DNA from: Odontocerum albicorne | Taxonomy: Eukaryota; Arthropoda; Insecta; Trichoptera; Odontoceridae | NCBI GenBank assembly: GCA_949825065.1 | Contig: OX463852.1 | Coordinates: 19,246,189 to 19,310,188 of the forward strand | Length of the DNA: 64,000 nucleotides | Direction: 5' to 3' | Shown here: positions 34,602-44,959 of the stretch, piece after piece | Layout of the letters: each line of letters opens with the position of its first letter | Numbering within the stretch: the first letter of the stretch is position 1 | Translations under genes and position numbers: made by a program | Notes under the pieces: generated by a model | The model's input: only the letters and a program-made list of their open reading frames with translations | Databases searched by the model: none | What the model was told of the DNA's origin: nothing

Positions 34602-35498
34602 TTAGGTTGTTTCGAAAATAATGGCCGATTTTAATATTATATCGTTTCGAACGTTTTTTGCCAGGAAATATTTCAAAATTTGTTTCTGTTTGGCAGGTAA
34701 GGATTCGCTGTATTTATTGAGTTAGGCATTTAATTTGCACTCCTTGATTTTTTTAGAAATGTCATTGAAAATTTTAATTTGTGTATTATGCATCTCAAAC
34801 GGCACATAATGTTAACCAAACATGACGTCAAGGAACTAACTACCTTTGAACTAACAGAGCGACGTTGGTTCAAAACGTTTAAGAATGGAGTATGAAGTCT
34901 TACAGATGAACAGGGTCGAGGACGTCCTGCTATTGTTGAAAACGACGAATTGTAAACTTTATTGAAAAACTTTGGAAATAGCAAAAGATTTGGGTGATGG
35001 CGCTGCTACAATTTATATTTATTTAAAGTAAACTGGAGAGGTAAAAACCTTAATACGTGGGTTCTTCGTGAACTTAATTACAATCAGAAGAAATGTCGCT
35101 TCGAAAAGTGTTCTTCGATGTTGTTGCGTAACCGAAATTATCCATTTCTCAATCATTTTTATTTCAATTTAAAAAAATGAGTTGGACTACAAAACATTAC
35201 CTCATTCGCTCTTACTCGCCCGATCTATCGACAACCAATTTTTACCTTTTCAAACACCTTGATAGCTATTTACGTCAGAAAAAAATCAATACAGAGAAGC
35301 TGCAGAAAATGCCTGTAAATAATTTTTGTACTCTAATCCTCCTGAGTTTTATTCTATAGGCATAAATAAACTTATAATTCGTTGCTAGAAATGCCTAGAA
35401 TCACACGGCTTTGAAATCAATTCATAAAGCTTATTTATTATATTCTGTAGGATTAAATTTAAATGTTAAAATCGGGCATTATTTTCAGAACAACCTAA
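34602..35498 (+). mobile_element. Mariner element with internal deletion
   Basis: The 32-bp terminal inverted repeats begin TTAGGTTGTTTCGAAAATAA at 34602 and end (as reverse complement TTAGGTTGTTCTGAAAATAA) at 35498; a TA follows on the right. The length is 897 bp, against about 1.3 kb for complete mariners. Broken plus frames encode ERRWFKTFKNGV-like (about 34855), LTDEQGRGRPAIVEN (about 34900), then RSYSPDLSTTNFYLFKHLDS (about 35205), where SPDL holds the third catalytic aspartate of the DD34D triad. The central catalytic stretch between them has been lost, along with several stops, so it cannot make transposase. Confidence 0.9.
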
Positions 35499-35647
35499 TA
35501 ATATCTGAAGTTAAATTTCGTACTTACTTGTCGTAGCTTCCTTAAATAAAGAAGATACGTAGTTTCATTACCTCATTTTAAAGTTTGGAGCTTATGATAA
35601 CTGACATGAAATTACTAGGTAAGAAATTAGTATTTTGGCCGCGCTAT

Positions 35648-35699
35648 ACATTTGGGTTTTAGTCTATATTTTAAGATTCATAATAACGTATTGCCAAAG
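35648..35699 (+). repeat. 52-bp perfect inverted repeat, left arm
   Basis: ACATTTGGGTTTTAGTCTAT and the following 32 bases are repeated exactly, in reverse complement, at 36660-36711. The two arms bracket the mariner chimera between them. Confidence 0.95.
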
Positions 35700-35809
35700 T
35701 ATACTCGAAAAGATATGTTATACAAAGAAAAGGTCATCCTCATGAAAAGTAGCGATGAATTTCGGATTCCAATATCTAAATGACAAAAAGTCTAAATAGT
35801 TTTTATTTA

Positions 35810-36482
35810 TTGGGTGTTAACATAAGTTTTGTCCGTTTTTTTTTCAATTTAAAAATGAACACTAAAAGTAAAACAAAATGGTAAAGATTATACGTCATTC
35901 GAAAGAAAATTTTCTGCTCTACAAAATATTGTGTTTGGTTTTAGGTTACATATATTATTTTATTTGGTTACAAGCCTTCAAAATGGAATGTCAAGTAGAC
36001 GAAAGTGAGCATTTTCGACACCTCCTTCTGTTCGCGTTCAATCGAGGGAATAAAGCTGCCAAAGCTGCTCGCAATATTTGCAAAGTGTACGGTAAAGATG
36101 CTATGAATGAAAGGACAGCTCATCGATGGTTATTGCTTTTCAAAGACGGTAATTTTGACCTGAAAGACATGGAGCGTTCCAGACGACCAGTGGACTTCGA
36201 TGAGGACCGCTTAAACCATATTATTCATGAAGATCCCCTTCAAACCACCGTAGAATTGGCTGAGCAGATGAATTGTTGTCACATGACTGTATACCGTCAT
36301 CTTAAATCAATAGGAAAAGTCCAGAAGTTCGGCGCTTGGGTTCCACATGTTTTGAGTGAAAACAACAAAAATCAACATTCGACAATTTCTGCTGGTTTGC
36401 TCGCGCGTCATCGAGCTACGCATGGCCACAAGCAAAGGTTCCTTTACCGCATCATTACTGGTGATGAAAAGTGGTTTGAAAA
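35810..36482 (+). mobile_element. Mariner N-terminal half (first part of chimera)
   Basis: The left terminus TTGGGTGTTAACATAAGTTT follows a TA at 35808-35809. The transposase frame probably begins at the ATG at 35983 (MECQVDESEHFRHLLLFAF), although the open frame extends upstream to 35878 with non-mariner residues. Visible in order are the helix-turn-helix domains (NKAAKAARNICKVYGKDAMN and ERTAHRWLLLFKDGNFDLKD), LAEQMNCCHMTVYRHLKSIG, GKVQKFGAWVPHVLSENNKN and the first catalytic motif ITGDEKW near 36460. The frame then runs across the junction into antisense DNA. The second and third catalytic acids and the right terminus are absent. Confidence 0.9.
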
Positions 36483-36612
36483 TGGTGATGAAAAATGTTT
36501 GAAGGGGATCTTATGGTTTAAGCGGTCTTCGTCGAAGTCCACTGGTCGTCCGAAACGCTCCATGTCTTTCAGGTCGAAATTACCGTCTTTGAAACGCAAA
36601 AACCATCGATGA
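35878..36612 (+). pseudogene. Chimeric mariner transposase frame, 244 codons
   Basis: About residues 36-201 are mariner transposase N-terminal half (HTH domains and the first catalytic D of TGDEKW). After residue about 204 the frame reads the antisense strand of a second mariner copy (basic tail such as KRSSSKSTGRPKRSMS), then stops at 36612. A full transposase is about 345 residues with a DD34D triad; only the first D is present here, so catalytic activity is not possible. The DNA-binding half is unbroken, so it could in principle bind mariner ends if expressed. Upstream residues 1-35 are hydrophobic and probably not translated. Confidence 0.85.
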
Positions 36613-36659
36613 GCTGTCCTTTTATTCATAGCATCTTCACCGTACACTTCGCAAATATC
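36498..36659 (-). mobile_element. Second mariner fragment, opposite strand
   Basis: On the minus strand: DICEVYGEDAMNKRTAHRWF, LRFKDGNFDLKDMERFGRPV, DFDEDRLNH, then a 10-base deletion relative to the plus copy. It is the same subfamily as 35810-36482 but with substitutions, so it is a distinct copy and not a simple inversion of the neighbour. Together with the 52-bp arm at 36660-36711 it forms the right side of the chimera. Confidence 0.85.
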
Positions 36660-36711
36660 CTTTGGCAATACGTTATTATGAATCTTAAAATATAGACTAA
36701 AACCCAAATGT
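36660..36711 (-). repeat. 52-bp perfect inverted repeat, right arm
   Basis: Exact reverse complement of 35648-35699 (see that entry). Confidence 0.95.
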
Positions 36712-36814
36712 AATAATGGTCTACTTTGATGCGAAGTCGGTTATGACTTCGATTCTCGCTCATATATATTTTTTTTCAAATACAAATACTAAATTTCAAG
36801 TCAGTAATGTGTTA

Positions 36815-37060
36815 CAACGTCTTTCATTCCTGATTTTTCTTTCCTCTCTACCATCTCTTCCTTTACCTTTGATTGATGATATATCACCTTTACAACTACA
36901 ATGTATGGTATATGTTTCATAAAATTTGTAAATATTTATAATAATTTAAATACCTATTTTTTACAACCGTGTAACTTCTTTATTAACTTGTGTCTGATCG
37001 GCTGGAAGACATTTCTACCTGGCAAAAAGCCCGACAGATTGTTTTTACAAACAAGTTCGA
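36815..37060 (+). mobile_element. LINE-J 3' untranslated region, old
   Basis: TTTCATTCCTGATTTTTCTT, CCATCTCTTCCTTTACCTTT, GATTGATGATATATCACCTT, then GTGTCTGATCGGCTGGAAGA and TACCTGGCAAAAAGCCCGAC follow the LINE-J 3' region. No coding part. Confidence 0.75.
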
Positions 37061-37069
37061 CTGTATATG

Positions 37070-37240
37070 TTTTAGTGCCTCATTGATTATGTTTCCTGTC
37101 GCTACACGCCCTTCGATATCCCTTGTAACTCTTCCATCATCTGAGTAAATACTTCCTAAATAGCAGAATTCTTCAGCCCCGAGTATTTTCATTACCCGCA
37201 TTTACTTTTTCTTTCACACTTTTTTATCACTATGGCTTTA
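37070..37240 (-). mobile_element. RTE-A reverse transcriptase fragment
   Basis: The minus frame 36983-37201 contains RVMKILGAEEFCYLGSIYSD, DGRVTRDIEGRVATGNIINE, ALKHIQSN, the conserved 'YLGS-ITDDG---DI-RRIA-GN' segment just C-terminal of the RT domain in RTE-type proteins. A piece matching the next upstream part (TTTACTTTTCCTTTCCCACT) reappears at about 38297, separated by a DNA transposon and repeat R. Confidence 0.75.
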
Positions 37241-37287
37241 GATATTGCAACATTCTCTGATCTAAGGTTTTTTTATTCTCTTAAATA

Positions 37288-37852
37288 AAGGGTCTTTCAA
37301 ATTGAGCGGTTTTTTAAATTCTATTTTTTTTAATTCTTGAAGAAAACACACAATTTGCTTTGATTAAAACAAAACTTTTTATTGGTCATTGAACTATAAT
37401 GTATGACATTTAAACATAAAAAACCATTATCCGCCAAATGTCCACCACTTGCAACTCCGCAGATGTCCCACCACTTGCAACTCCGTAGAAAATTATGACA
37501 GTTTGGCATAATTGCGGTTCTAACGCACCAATAACGCGAATAATTTCATCCTTCCGCTCAGGAATTGATTGGCGGTCATTTTTATAGACCTGGCTTTTCA
37601 CGTAACCCCAGAGAAAATAGTCCAACGGTGTCAGATCACATGATCTTGGTGGCCAATTAACATCATCGTTTCCGGAGATTACAATAAATAAAATAATTCA
37701 ACAATTTGAAAGCGTTGTTGTATTGTATACGACTCCATTTTTATAAATGTCATACCTTACACTTCTCAAATGTCACAAGACCTAGGAAAGTTCGCGACAC
37801 CATCTGTGGTTTATCCAAGAATTAAAAAAACCGCTCAATATGAAAGACCCTT
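37288..37852 (-). mobile_element. Tc1/mariner-superfamily element, internally deleted
   Basis: Terminal inverted repeats start AAGGGTCTTTCAAATTGAGC at 37288 and end in the reverse complement at 37852; TA flanks both sides (37286-37287 and 37853-37854). Length 565 bp. The minus frame reads WPPRSCDLTPLDYFLWGYVK (about 37610-37660) then SQVYKNDRQSIPERKDEIIR, VIGALEPQLCQTVI: the C-terminal part of a Tc-like transposase, with the third catalytic D in the CDLTPLD motif. An in-frame 24-base duplication (CACCACTTGCAACTCCG twice, 37440-37490) distorts the end. The first two catalytic acids and the DNA-binding domain are gone. Confidence 0.9.
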
Positions 37853-37924
37853 TACAACGATTAAACTTATCTGTTTAAAACTGCAAAATATTGTATAATA
37901 TTGCGATCATTTCAAACTGTAAAA

Positions 37925-38215
37925 CATGGTTCAACACAGCAGTTCGTCTTCCCTTAGTAAGTTTTCTGCGGTTTTCTTACCAAACATGTTGTTTCTGAAC
38001 ATATGCAGATGCGAAGAAATACTGCAGTCACTACCTTCCTATCCTTACACTCAACTTATGTATGTATGTGTATATGATATATGTGTATGTTTATTTTGTA
38101 ATATTTTTAATATGTCAATAATTGCGGATTTGAATCCTGAGTTACAGCTCCCTTGAGAAGAGCAGATTCTCTAAATGGCGCTATATAAGTTGTTTTATTA
38201 TTATTATTATTCCAG
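37925..38215 (+). repeat. Repeat R, fullest copy
   Basis: A dispersed repeat containing GTCTTCCCTTAGTAAGTTTT, CAGATGCGAAGAAATACTGC, CTTCCTATCCTTACACTCAA, GCGGATTTGAATCCTGAGTT, ACAGCTCCCTTGAGAAGAGC and GGCGCTATATAAGTTGTTTT, ending in a TTATTATTATTATT run. Related pieces lie at 18280-18385, 43875-44060 (-), 58336-58712, 62215-62330 and 62940-63045. It is non-coding. The simple-repeat end suggests a retroposon, class unknown. Confidence 0.75.
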
Positions 38216-38345
38216 TTTTGTTATAAACACAGGAAATGAAATACAAAGTGTAATATTACTATATTTTCAAATATTTTTCATTACCACTGAAACATCGCGT
38301 TTACTTTTCCTTTCCCACTTTTTTATCACGTTGACGATTTTACAC

Positions 38346-38856
38346 CATATTCTCAGATCATATTTTAACATTTAAATAAATAAATTTCAAAAAAATCAAA
38401 AGTATTTTTAAAATAATATTTGAAGTAATAATATTTTAAAGGATGAGAGATTTCTTTATACTGTTTAGTCCAAGTGACGGCAAATATATTTATTTATTAC
38501 CACACATGCCTTTTCTCAAGGATTATGCGCCGATAGCATCGTAACACCCGTCTGTTGACACATTACCACATAAAGAGTACAAATTGTAATTATTTGCTCT
38601 GTGACTGACGGGAAATGATTACATAAATTGATGACGTAAATTGAGAAACTATTAGTTCGCATTCAATCATTCATTCATTTTGTTATTCAATACTTACTTA
38701 TATTAACTCTGGAGTAAAGTGAACCGATTGTCAAATATCAAATAATGTATGATAGATTCTCCAAATTAAGAATATGAAGTAAATAAAATAAAATCGTGAT
38801 TCAGTTCAATAAAATTAAGGAAGATTTTTCGGGCGCCGTTAAGAAACCAAACTCTG
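38346..38856. other. Unassigned spacer
   Basis: No recognised feature. Confidence 0.4.
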
Positions 38857-39020
38857 TTCAAAGTACAGTACAACATGCCGAAGTTATTATTATGTGGCAA
38901 TCTCTATCAACCAACTAAAACAATATTTGAGAGATCTGAAGTGAAAACCAAATTAGAATATTTTTGTAAAAGCTTTGGTACAAATAAAAACCGAACCAAC
39001 GACCCCTGATTTGTAATAGT
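38857..39020 (-). mobile_element. SINE-A fragment
   Basis: GTACAGTACAACATGCCG, TATTATGTGGCAATCTCTAT, CAACCAACTAAAACAATATT and AACCGAACCAACGACCCCTG (head) in reverse orientation. Confidence 0.7.
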
Positions 39021-39072
39021 ATAAAATTGAATTTGACTTTTAACGACGAAGAACACATTTTAAAAGAGGATA

Positions 39073-39335
39073 TTGTATTGCGTTGTATTAAACTTCCGTT
39101 GTATGCAGTAAAACCTGGCAGGATTATTGCCATGTGGTAATATCTTTCAACCAACCAGAAATATGTTAAACAGATTTAAAAAAAATATATTCCTGTTTTT
39201 TTATTATCTTAAGACTTGTTCAATATCTTTCTGGTTAGTTGGAAGATATTGTCACATGCTAATAAACCCAGCAGGTTGTACTGTATACAACGAAAGTGTA
39301 ATAATATACTCGTAATACAATACAACATTTGCGAT
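39073..39335. mobile_element. Two SINE-A tails facing each other
   Basis: A minus-strand tail (39073-39180: TTCCGTTGTATGCAGTAAAA, GGCAGGATTATTGCCATGTG, CTTTCAACCAACCAGAAATA) is joined near 39180-39205 to a plus-strand tail (39205-39335: AGACTTGTTCAATATCTTTC, TGGTTAGTTGGAAGATATTG, TAATACAATACAACATTT). The heads are missing from both. Confidence 0.75.
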
Positions 39336-39849
39336 AGAAAGAAAGCGGCTTCGCCTATTAGATAGGGTCTTTCTCCACTTCTACATACATGTACCTATGT
39401 TAAAAAATTATTTTTGCGATGATAAATGTAGATAATTTACCGCGGATATACAAACTACAAGTTCAATACAGATCTTTGATAGCATTCGCTGTTTTAATTT
39501 AAAAATTTTAAAGTTTTTTTTATTTAACAGAAAAAACAAGTTAATTAAACTGAACTTAACTTTGGGATTAACAGGCTTCATTTCTGAAAATATTACAGAT
39601 ATAAGACCTTTTTAATCTTAGGTTTACATATAATACAGAAACGTTGAAAACTGGATGATAATTATTTAATTTTCAATTAACTAATTGTTCGCTTAATAAA
39701 TGACTAGGTAACTAGTTGTTAGTTTAAAATTTTATTTAAATTTAGCTTTTTACTTCCTATATGATATATCTTTGAAAATTTCATTGCGAAAACTGTTAAA
39801 TTTACTGGTCTAAACATCGATGTTAATGGACAGAACATAGAATCAGTTA

Positions 39850-40450
39850 TGAATGACAAAGCAAACATAGATGACGAGATTCAAAATAGATAAAGTGCAT
39901 CTTCCAGGGCATTTTGGGTTCTTCGTGGGCGAGTGCTTGATAATCACTATCTTACATTGAAAACCAAAACGGCATTCTATCATATAAAGCTGTAATCATA
40001 CCATATCTGATGTATGGATGCGAATCATGGGACCCCTACAGATGACATATTATGACACTCGAAAAATGTCAGCAGAGACACCTCAGGCAAATAATGAAGA
40101 TTCAATGGAACCATAGAGTATTGAATTATGAAGTTTTGAGAAGAGCAATCTGCTGTAGCGTTGAGATTCTGAGGTCGCGTGCACGCCAGCATTGGTCAGG
40201 GCATGTGGCTCATAAGTCTGAGTACAGACTCCCAAGAAATGTTTGGTGAGCTGACCGAGGGCAGGAGGCACGATTGTCAGCGCAAGAAATATAAGGACGT
40301 ACTGCATGAGACGCTTATGGTACAAACATTAATGATCAGCACAACTGGAAGTAAACAGCAGCAAATAGAGCCAAATAGCGTAGAAAAGTTGCTAGTTATC
40401 AGGAATCCAATAGAGAAAGAAGACGCATATAAGCCCTTGTCCTATATGCA
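39850..40450 (+). mobile_element. LINE-L reverse transcriptase C-terminal relic
   Basis: The plus strand carries FWVLRGRVLDNHYLTLKTKT (about 39910), then MTLEKCQQRHLRQIMKIQWN, EVLRRAICCSVEILRSRARQ, HWSGHVAHKSEYRLPRNVW, and after a stop a KYKDVLHETLMV-like piece and NRAK-RRKVA. This is the usual end of an L2/CR1- or RTE-like ORF ('LEKCQQRHLR-IL-I-W--R-TN-EVL-RA ... HW-GHV-RM-D-RLPK'). It has stops and frameshifts. A sister copy is at 23225-23575. Confidence 0.8.
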
Positions 40451-41569
40451 ACAGGATATTCCAACCGCAAATTGGCTTTCACAGTCATCTCTGGTGGCAC
40501 CAACGTCAGGTACCCTGATCATCTACTTTGTATTGTGCCTCTTATTATTCTCGTCACGGGCTATGGGCATTCAAATCATTTCAAATTTAGTGGTTATTTC
40601 AATGACCGACCTTTCCATTGCTTGAACTAACCTTACGTAATCTGACATAAGTTTGAAATGCAAAATGCATTTGAGTTTGTTTATTATTTGAAAAATGTTA
40701 TTCTTCACAATTATATGCAATGCTTTTTTTCTTGTACGTGTTGTATTTTTGAAAAAATAAATACCATTACAAATTTGCGTAAAATGGGGATTTTAGTGCG
40801 AATATAGGTGAACTTCGCTATGCTCGTCCACCCTAAAGTTATCTCGGAAACATCGACTTCTTACTCTAATATACATTGTAATTTCGAATATTCTTATCAA
40901 GTCACGCATTTGAATATTTATTTTTATCAATCGTCGTAAATAACAAGTAAATATTTTTCGTGAAGCCATTAATAACGATGATTTGGTTTTTTCAAAATAA
41001 ATATTGTATTTATTATTTTTGACATCACTTAACGGGTTTTTGATCCTTTTTTGATAACAATATGTTCTATTTTTCTTACAATACCTAAGGGTCACTATCG
41101 CTTTTCATAATCTTGACAAGTCAACACCTGTGCCCCTATGTTTCAATAATCCAATTTTACTAATGGGGGAAAGTATAGAAAAATATATTTGTAATCATTT
41201 TTTTACTATTTTTTTGTAGCTAAGCGAAATTAATTGTCATCTAAGCGAAACATTCAAGCCCATTAGACATGATACTATTTCACAAAGTTATATTCGATCC
41301 GATGTTTTTTAATAAGATTATTCTAAATATCGTTGATATCTCTGAGATATTGGCTCCAATTAGTTTCCACACTCCTGTTAGACACACACGGAACCTTGTG
41401 GATTTCAATAATGCGTCGTGCTTTGGAAGTGCTTCGTACTTTTATAAATCAACGATAATGAATTATTATAAAATACTGCTATGCTGATTCCAAATACCAA
41501 AAATTAAGTCATAACATTTTTTAACCGTAGCTCCAAGAAATTTTTATCGAAACTCTTAGTAAAATAGTT
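40451..41569. other. Unassigned spacer
   Basis: AT-rich. Frames at 40179-40625 (+, 3' half) and 40793-41095 (-) are unrecognised and most likely chance. Confidence 0.4.
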
Positions 41570-41660
41570 TAATATTTTACTGTCCTTGCCGTGAGATTCT
41601 GAAACTAGTTACCAGCGACTGTAAGACTTGCACCTTCATTGGTGATGTTAATAATTATGT
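41570..41660 (+). mobile_element. LINE-J coding fragment
   Basis: TTTTACTGTCCTTGCCGTGA, GATTCTGAAACTAGTTACCA and GACTTGCACCTTCATTGG follow the LINE-J codons for FTVHAVRLWNQL...RLAPSLA. Only this short piece survives. Confidence 0.6.
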
Positions 41661-41879
41661 TTTGTATGTTTTCTTTTTATTTCTTTATTCTCTACAATGA
41701 ATTAGTATTTTTATTCTTATATTATATAATACGAGTACTTAATTATTGTGTATAACATAAAAACCTAGCATTCTGCTAATGACAATTTTTGTTGTGATTC
41801 ATCAATCGTGAGAACTCAACAATTGAATAACTCCATGTCTGGCTTATTACATATACAAACGAGTATTATACATACATAC
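41661..41879. other. Unassigned spacer
   Basis: Nothing recognised. Confidence 0.4.
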
Positions 41880-42640
41880 CATCATGCCATTTCCCTGTCG
41901 GGGTAGGTAGAGAGGACAGAGCGCTATACTTTTATATTTCGACACAGATCCTTATTCTCGTATACATCAATACACCTTATCATACAACTTCTACAATTTC
42001 TCTGACTTTCTACATGCCCTTCTTTCAGAATACCATTCACTTGATCCAACCATACTTTTCTTGGTTTTACACTAACATTTGCAACATTCATCTATTTTGT
42101 TAGTCTTTCTTCATTCATTCGTTCCACATGCTCAAATCATCTCAACGTACTCTTCTTCATCTTACTTAATACATCAGCCTTAAGTTCACATTCGTCCCTT
42201 ATCACTTCATTCCGTATTTTATCATACATTATCTCTCAATGTATTCTTCTCAGTGCACGCATTTCTGCAGCATTTATTGGACTCCTCTTAGTATTTTTCC
42301 ACATCCACGTTTCCCTCCCATGCATCAAATTTGGCACCAAAATAATATTGTGGACTATCATCATCTTAACAGATTTTGATACTGTACGGTTCGATTTCAT
42401 GTGTTTTAATGCTCCAATGACTTTGTTTCCTATCGCTACACGCTGTTCGATACCTATCCCTCTTAACTCTTCCATCTATAAAAACACTATCCAAATAGCA
42501 CAATTCCTCAACTTGCTTCCGTCTTTCATTTTTCACGTATATGTCGTATTTACTTTTCCTTTCACACATTTTTATCACCATTACTTATATTTTGCAACAT
42601 TCATTCTCAGAGCATTCTCTTCTCATCTCTCATACAATTT
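41880..42640 (-). mobile_element. RTE-A, best-preserved copy
   Basis: Minus frames (42236-42475 and neighbours) encode, in order, KYDIYVKNERRKQVEELCYL, a GSVFIDGRVKRD piece, GIEQRVAIGNKVIGALKHMK, SNRTVSKSVKMMIVHNIILV, PNLMHGRETWMWKNTKRSPI, NAAEMRALRRIH, then MYDKIRNEVIRDECELKADV, LSKMKKSTLR-FEHVERMNEE, ending in the 3' region at 41880-41950 (TTCCCTGTCGGGGTAGGTAG). This is the region after the RT palm in RTE-clade ORF2. One or two frameshifts remain; the endonuclease and most of the RT domain are absent. Use it as the local reference for the other RTE-A relics. Confidence 0.85.
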
Positions 42641-42894
42641 ACTCATAAAATTCTACAATTCATCTTAGATATTATTAATATAGATGTTGAGTTCATGTGG
42701 GTTGTTCTCCTGCACTTACTAATTCTTAGGATTTGACTGGAAATCTGTTGAATATTTTATTTTAATTGTATCTTATGTATTTTTTTGTAATATACCCTAT
42801 AATTGAATGTTTTTGTCCTTGAGAGGCTTTATTTATTTTCCACTCAAGTCTTATCTTTTTTAATCAATTACAGTAATTGATTTAAATTTTTACT
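42641..42894. other. Unassigned spacer
   Basis: Nothing recognised. Confidence 0.4.
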
Positions 42895-43080
42895 ATCCAT
42901 GTTGTACTATTTTTTAAAAGAATTGATATGACCGTAGTCATAGGTATCCTTATACGCCCTAATTCTTGGCGTAAAATTTGCCTGTGTCATTCGAGGCGAG
43001 TAGCACGGCGCGGGTTTCAAACTGGCGACCTTCCGCAAGGAAGTCCAGTGCGTTACCGCACGGCCATGCACCTCACCAAA
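42895..43080 (-). mobile_element. SINE-B copy 3 with the best tRNA-like head
   Basis: The minus strand starts GTGAGGTGCATGGCCGTGCG then GTAACGCACTGGACTTCCTT and GCGGAAGGTCGCCAGTTTGA, giving A-box- and B-box-like motifs in tRNA spacing. The body includes CTATGACTACGGTCATATC. The 3' half found in copies 1 and 2 is missing. Confidence 0.8.
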
Positions 43081-43299
43081 CTAGGTATACATTGGTATAT
43101 CACTCATCATATTCTGAATGGTACATGTATCCTGAATTGTTAGTTTTTTAGATGTTAATACGTTTATATTTAATTGTTACAAAATATGCCATAAAATGTG
43201 AGATATTATTTTTGACCTAAAATCAATAAATATTACTGCGTGCTCTAAAAAATGTTAAAAATATTTGGAAAATGACATGTTGGTTTTCGGACCGTGTAT

Positions 43300-43780
43300 A
43301 GCAACCATAAACAATCATCGTCCTCATCATCGTTATCAGTCCTACAACTGAGGTTGGGTCTGTGCTATCTGCAGAATTATCTTCTACCTATTTCTCTCAG
43401 CAACATCCCTCCTCCAATAGGTTATACGCAGTGCACGACAGTTCACTCTCACATAATTAAGCCATCTTACTTTTGGTCTCCCTACTGTACACTCCATTAG
43501 ATTACTGAACAAAGTCTTCCTTACAGAATCAGTGTGCTGTGTGCAGTATAAATGCCCAAGTAAGTCTGATCTAGCCAATTTCATAACTTTTCTTTTTTTA
43601 ACGTTTCTGCACTACCTTTGCCTTCAAACGGTGTAAAGGTCTTCGTTATACCATATATTAAACGGAGAACCTCTCCTTTAAATATATTGAATACTCTTTC
43701 GCTCCGCTTTGTTAGTACCTCGATCCACAATGCGTAAGTTAGTACAGGTCAGCAGTGTTTTATTAAGCTATTTTTTATGT
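43300..43780 (-). mobile_element. LINE reverse transcriptase C-terminal relic
   Basis: The minus frame 43384-43584 encodes MKLARSDLLGHLYCTQHTDS, VRKTLFSNLMECTVGRPKVR, WLNYVRVNCRALRITYWRRD, VAERNR. The GH--R--D---K ... GRPK-RW-D-V--DL--L-I-NWR--A-DR pattern is the C-terminus of an RTE-type ORF. It is a different family from RTE-A by sequence. Confidence 0.75.
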
Positions 43781-43874
43781 TCCTGGAGATAAGGTTAGAT
43801 TACAATGAAGCCAAAATAACACCTAACATATACTCGTATGCCGACAAAATCTAATTGTTTAGTGACTAAACAGT

Positions 43875-44060
43875 TTAGTCTTTCACTGGTGTCCATAAAA
43901 CTGCCAGAATAAGTATTTGTGCTTTTTTTACAGCCATTAGATTAGGTATTTCCTCGCATCTGAATATATTTAGAAAAACATATTTTTTAGGAAACTGCAG
44001 AAAACTTACCAAAGAAGACGATCCATAAATAACCCTTTGTAGATATCCCGATATGTGACA
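43875..44060 (-). repeat. Repeat R fragment
   Basis: Reverse complement of repeat R: GTATTTCCTCGCATCTGAAT, GGAAACTGCAGAAAACTTAC and CAAAGAAGACGATCC align with 37945-38040. Confidence 0.65.
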
Positions 44061-44690
44061 GTAACACATTTAGCGTTAGGTCATTGTATTCATATCACAT
44101 CATAAATTTTGATAAGACATTCCAAAAAAAAATGTTCCTAAAGCTGTACATGCCACACATATATATGTAATACTAAAAGGCAGACTATTCCACGCCATAT
44201 GACCAGTAACGGCAAACGCTCGATCATGATGCCCCGCCCTATTGGATCAATTTGGATCCACGAATTTATTAGATGAAGATAAATCAATCTTAAAGTTCTA
44301 CTTCTCTCCGAAGGAACATCTCTACGTCACAGGTTCGGAAGATACAGTGGAGATATCCCATCCAGGAAAAAAGCTATTGTACTTCAGCATTATACTCAAA
44401 GTTACAATGACTAGGACATTATCTTCTGAGGACGGTGGCTGAAGAATAGTGGATGAATTCACTGGAAAATAAGTGTTTCATTTATTTTTTAATATATTTG
44501 TCATAATTCATACCATTTTTACCAGCTTGCTGATATGACAGGACTGTACATGTAACGAATACTGATAATTGGGATTTTAATCCTTGAAATTGTATGCAAA
44601 TTATATATTTTGTGTGAAAATCTTGATTAACTACCAATAAGTGTTCTTTTAAATAAAAAAAATAAAGATAACTAGCAGATTTAATCTGCT
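44061..44690. other. Unassigned spacer
   Basis: A 66-codon plus frame (44242-44442) is unrecognised. Nothing else is seen. Confidence 0.4.
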
Positions 44691-44763
44691 GCAAATTTTT
44701 GTTAGGCGAAGTTTTATATAGCACTATGTGTGCTATATAAAACTCTGCCTATCAAAAAGCTGC
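44691..44763. repeat. Large palindrome, ~33-bp arms, 7-base loop
   Basis: The left arm (44691-44723) includes AGGCGAAGTTTTATATAGCA. The right arm (44731-44763) begins TGCTATATAAAACTCTGCCT, its reverse complement with two changes in that core. The loop is CTATGTG. Flanking bases extend the pairing with a few mismatches. No coding content. Confidence 0.9.
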
Positions 44764-44959
44764 TTAGTCAAGTTATGAGAATTTATGATAAGCAGTATAT
44801 AAGCTAAAAAATCAATTGTAAAAATTGTATATATGTAATACCAGTAAATGCGCCAGACCCATTGTTGCCGATGACTGGCATAGTCATATCTTCGGTGACC
44901 AAACGATAAATACCCGGACATTTCACTTTTAAGTGTATTTACTATTTACATATAAACAC
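44764..44959. other. Unassigned spacer
   Basis: Nothing recognised. Confidence 0.4.

Noticed and set aside
43010..43080. tRNA gene on the minus strand
   Set aside because: It is the head of SINE-B; related copies at 15.9 and 26.8 kb share the same non-tRNA body.
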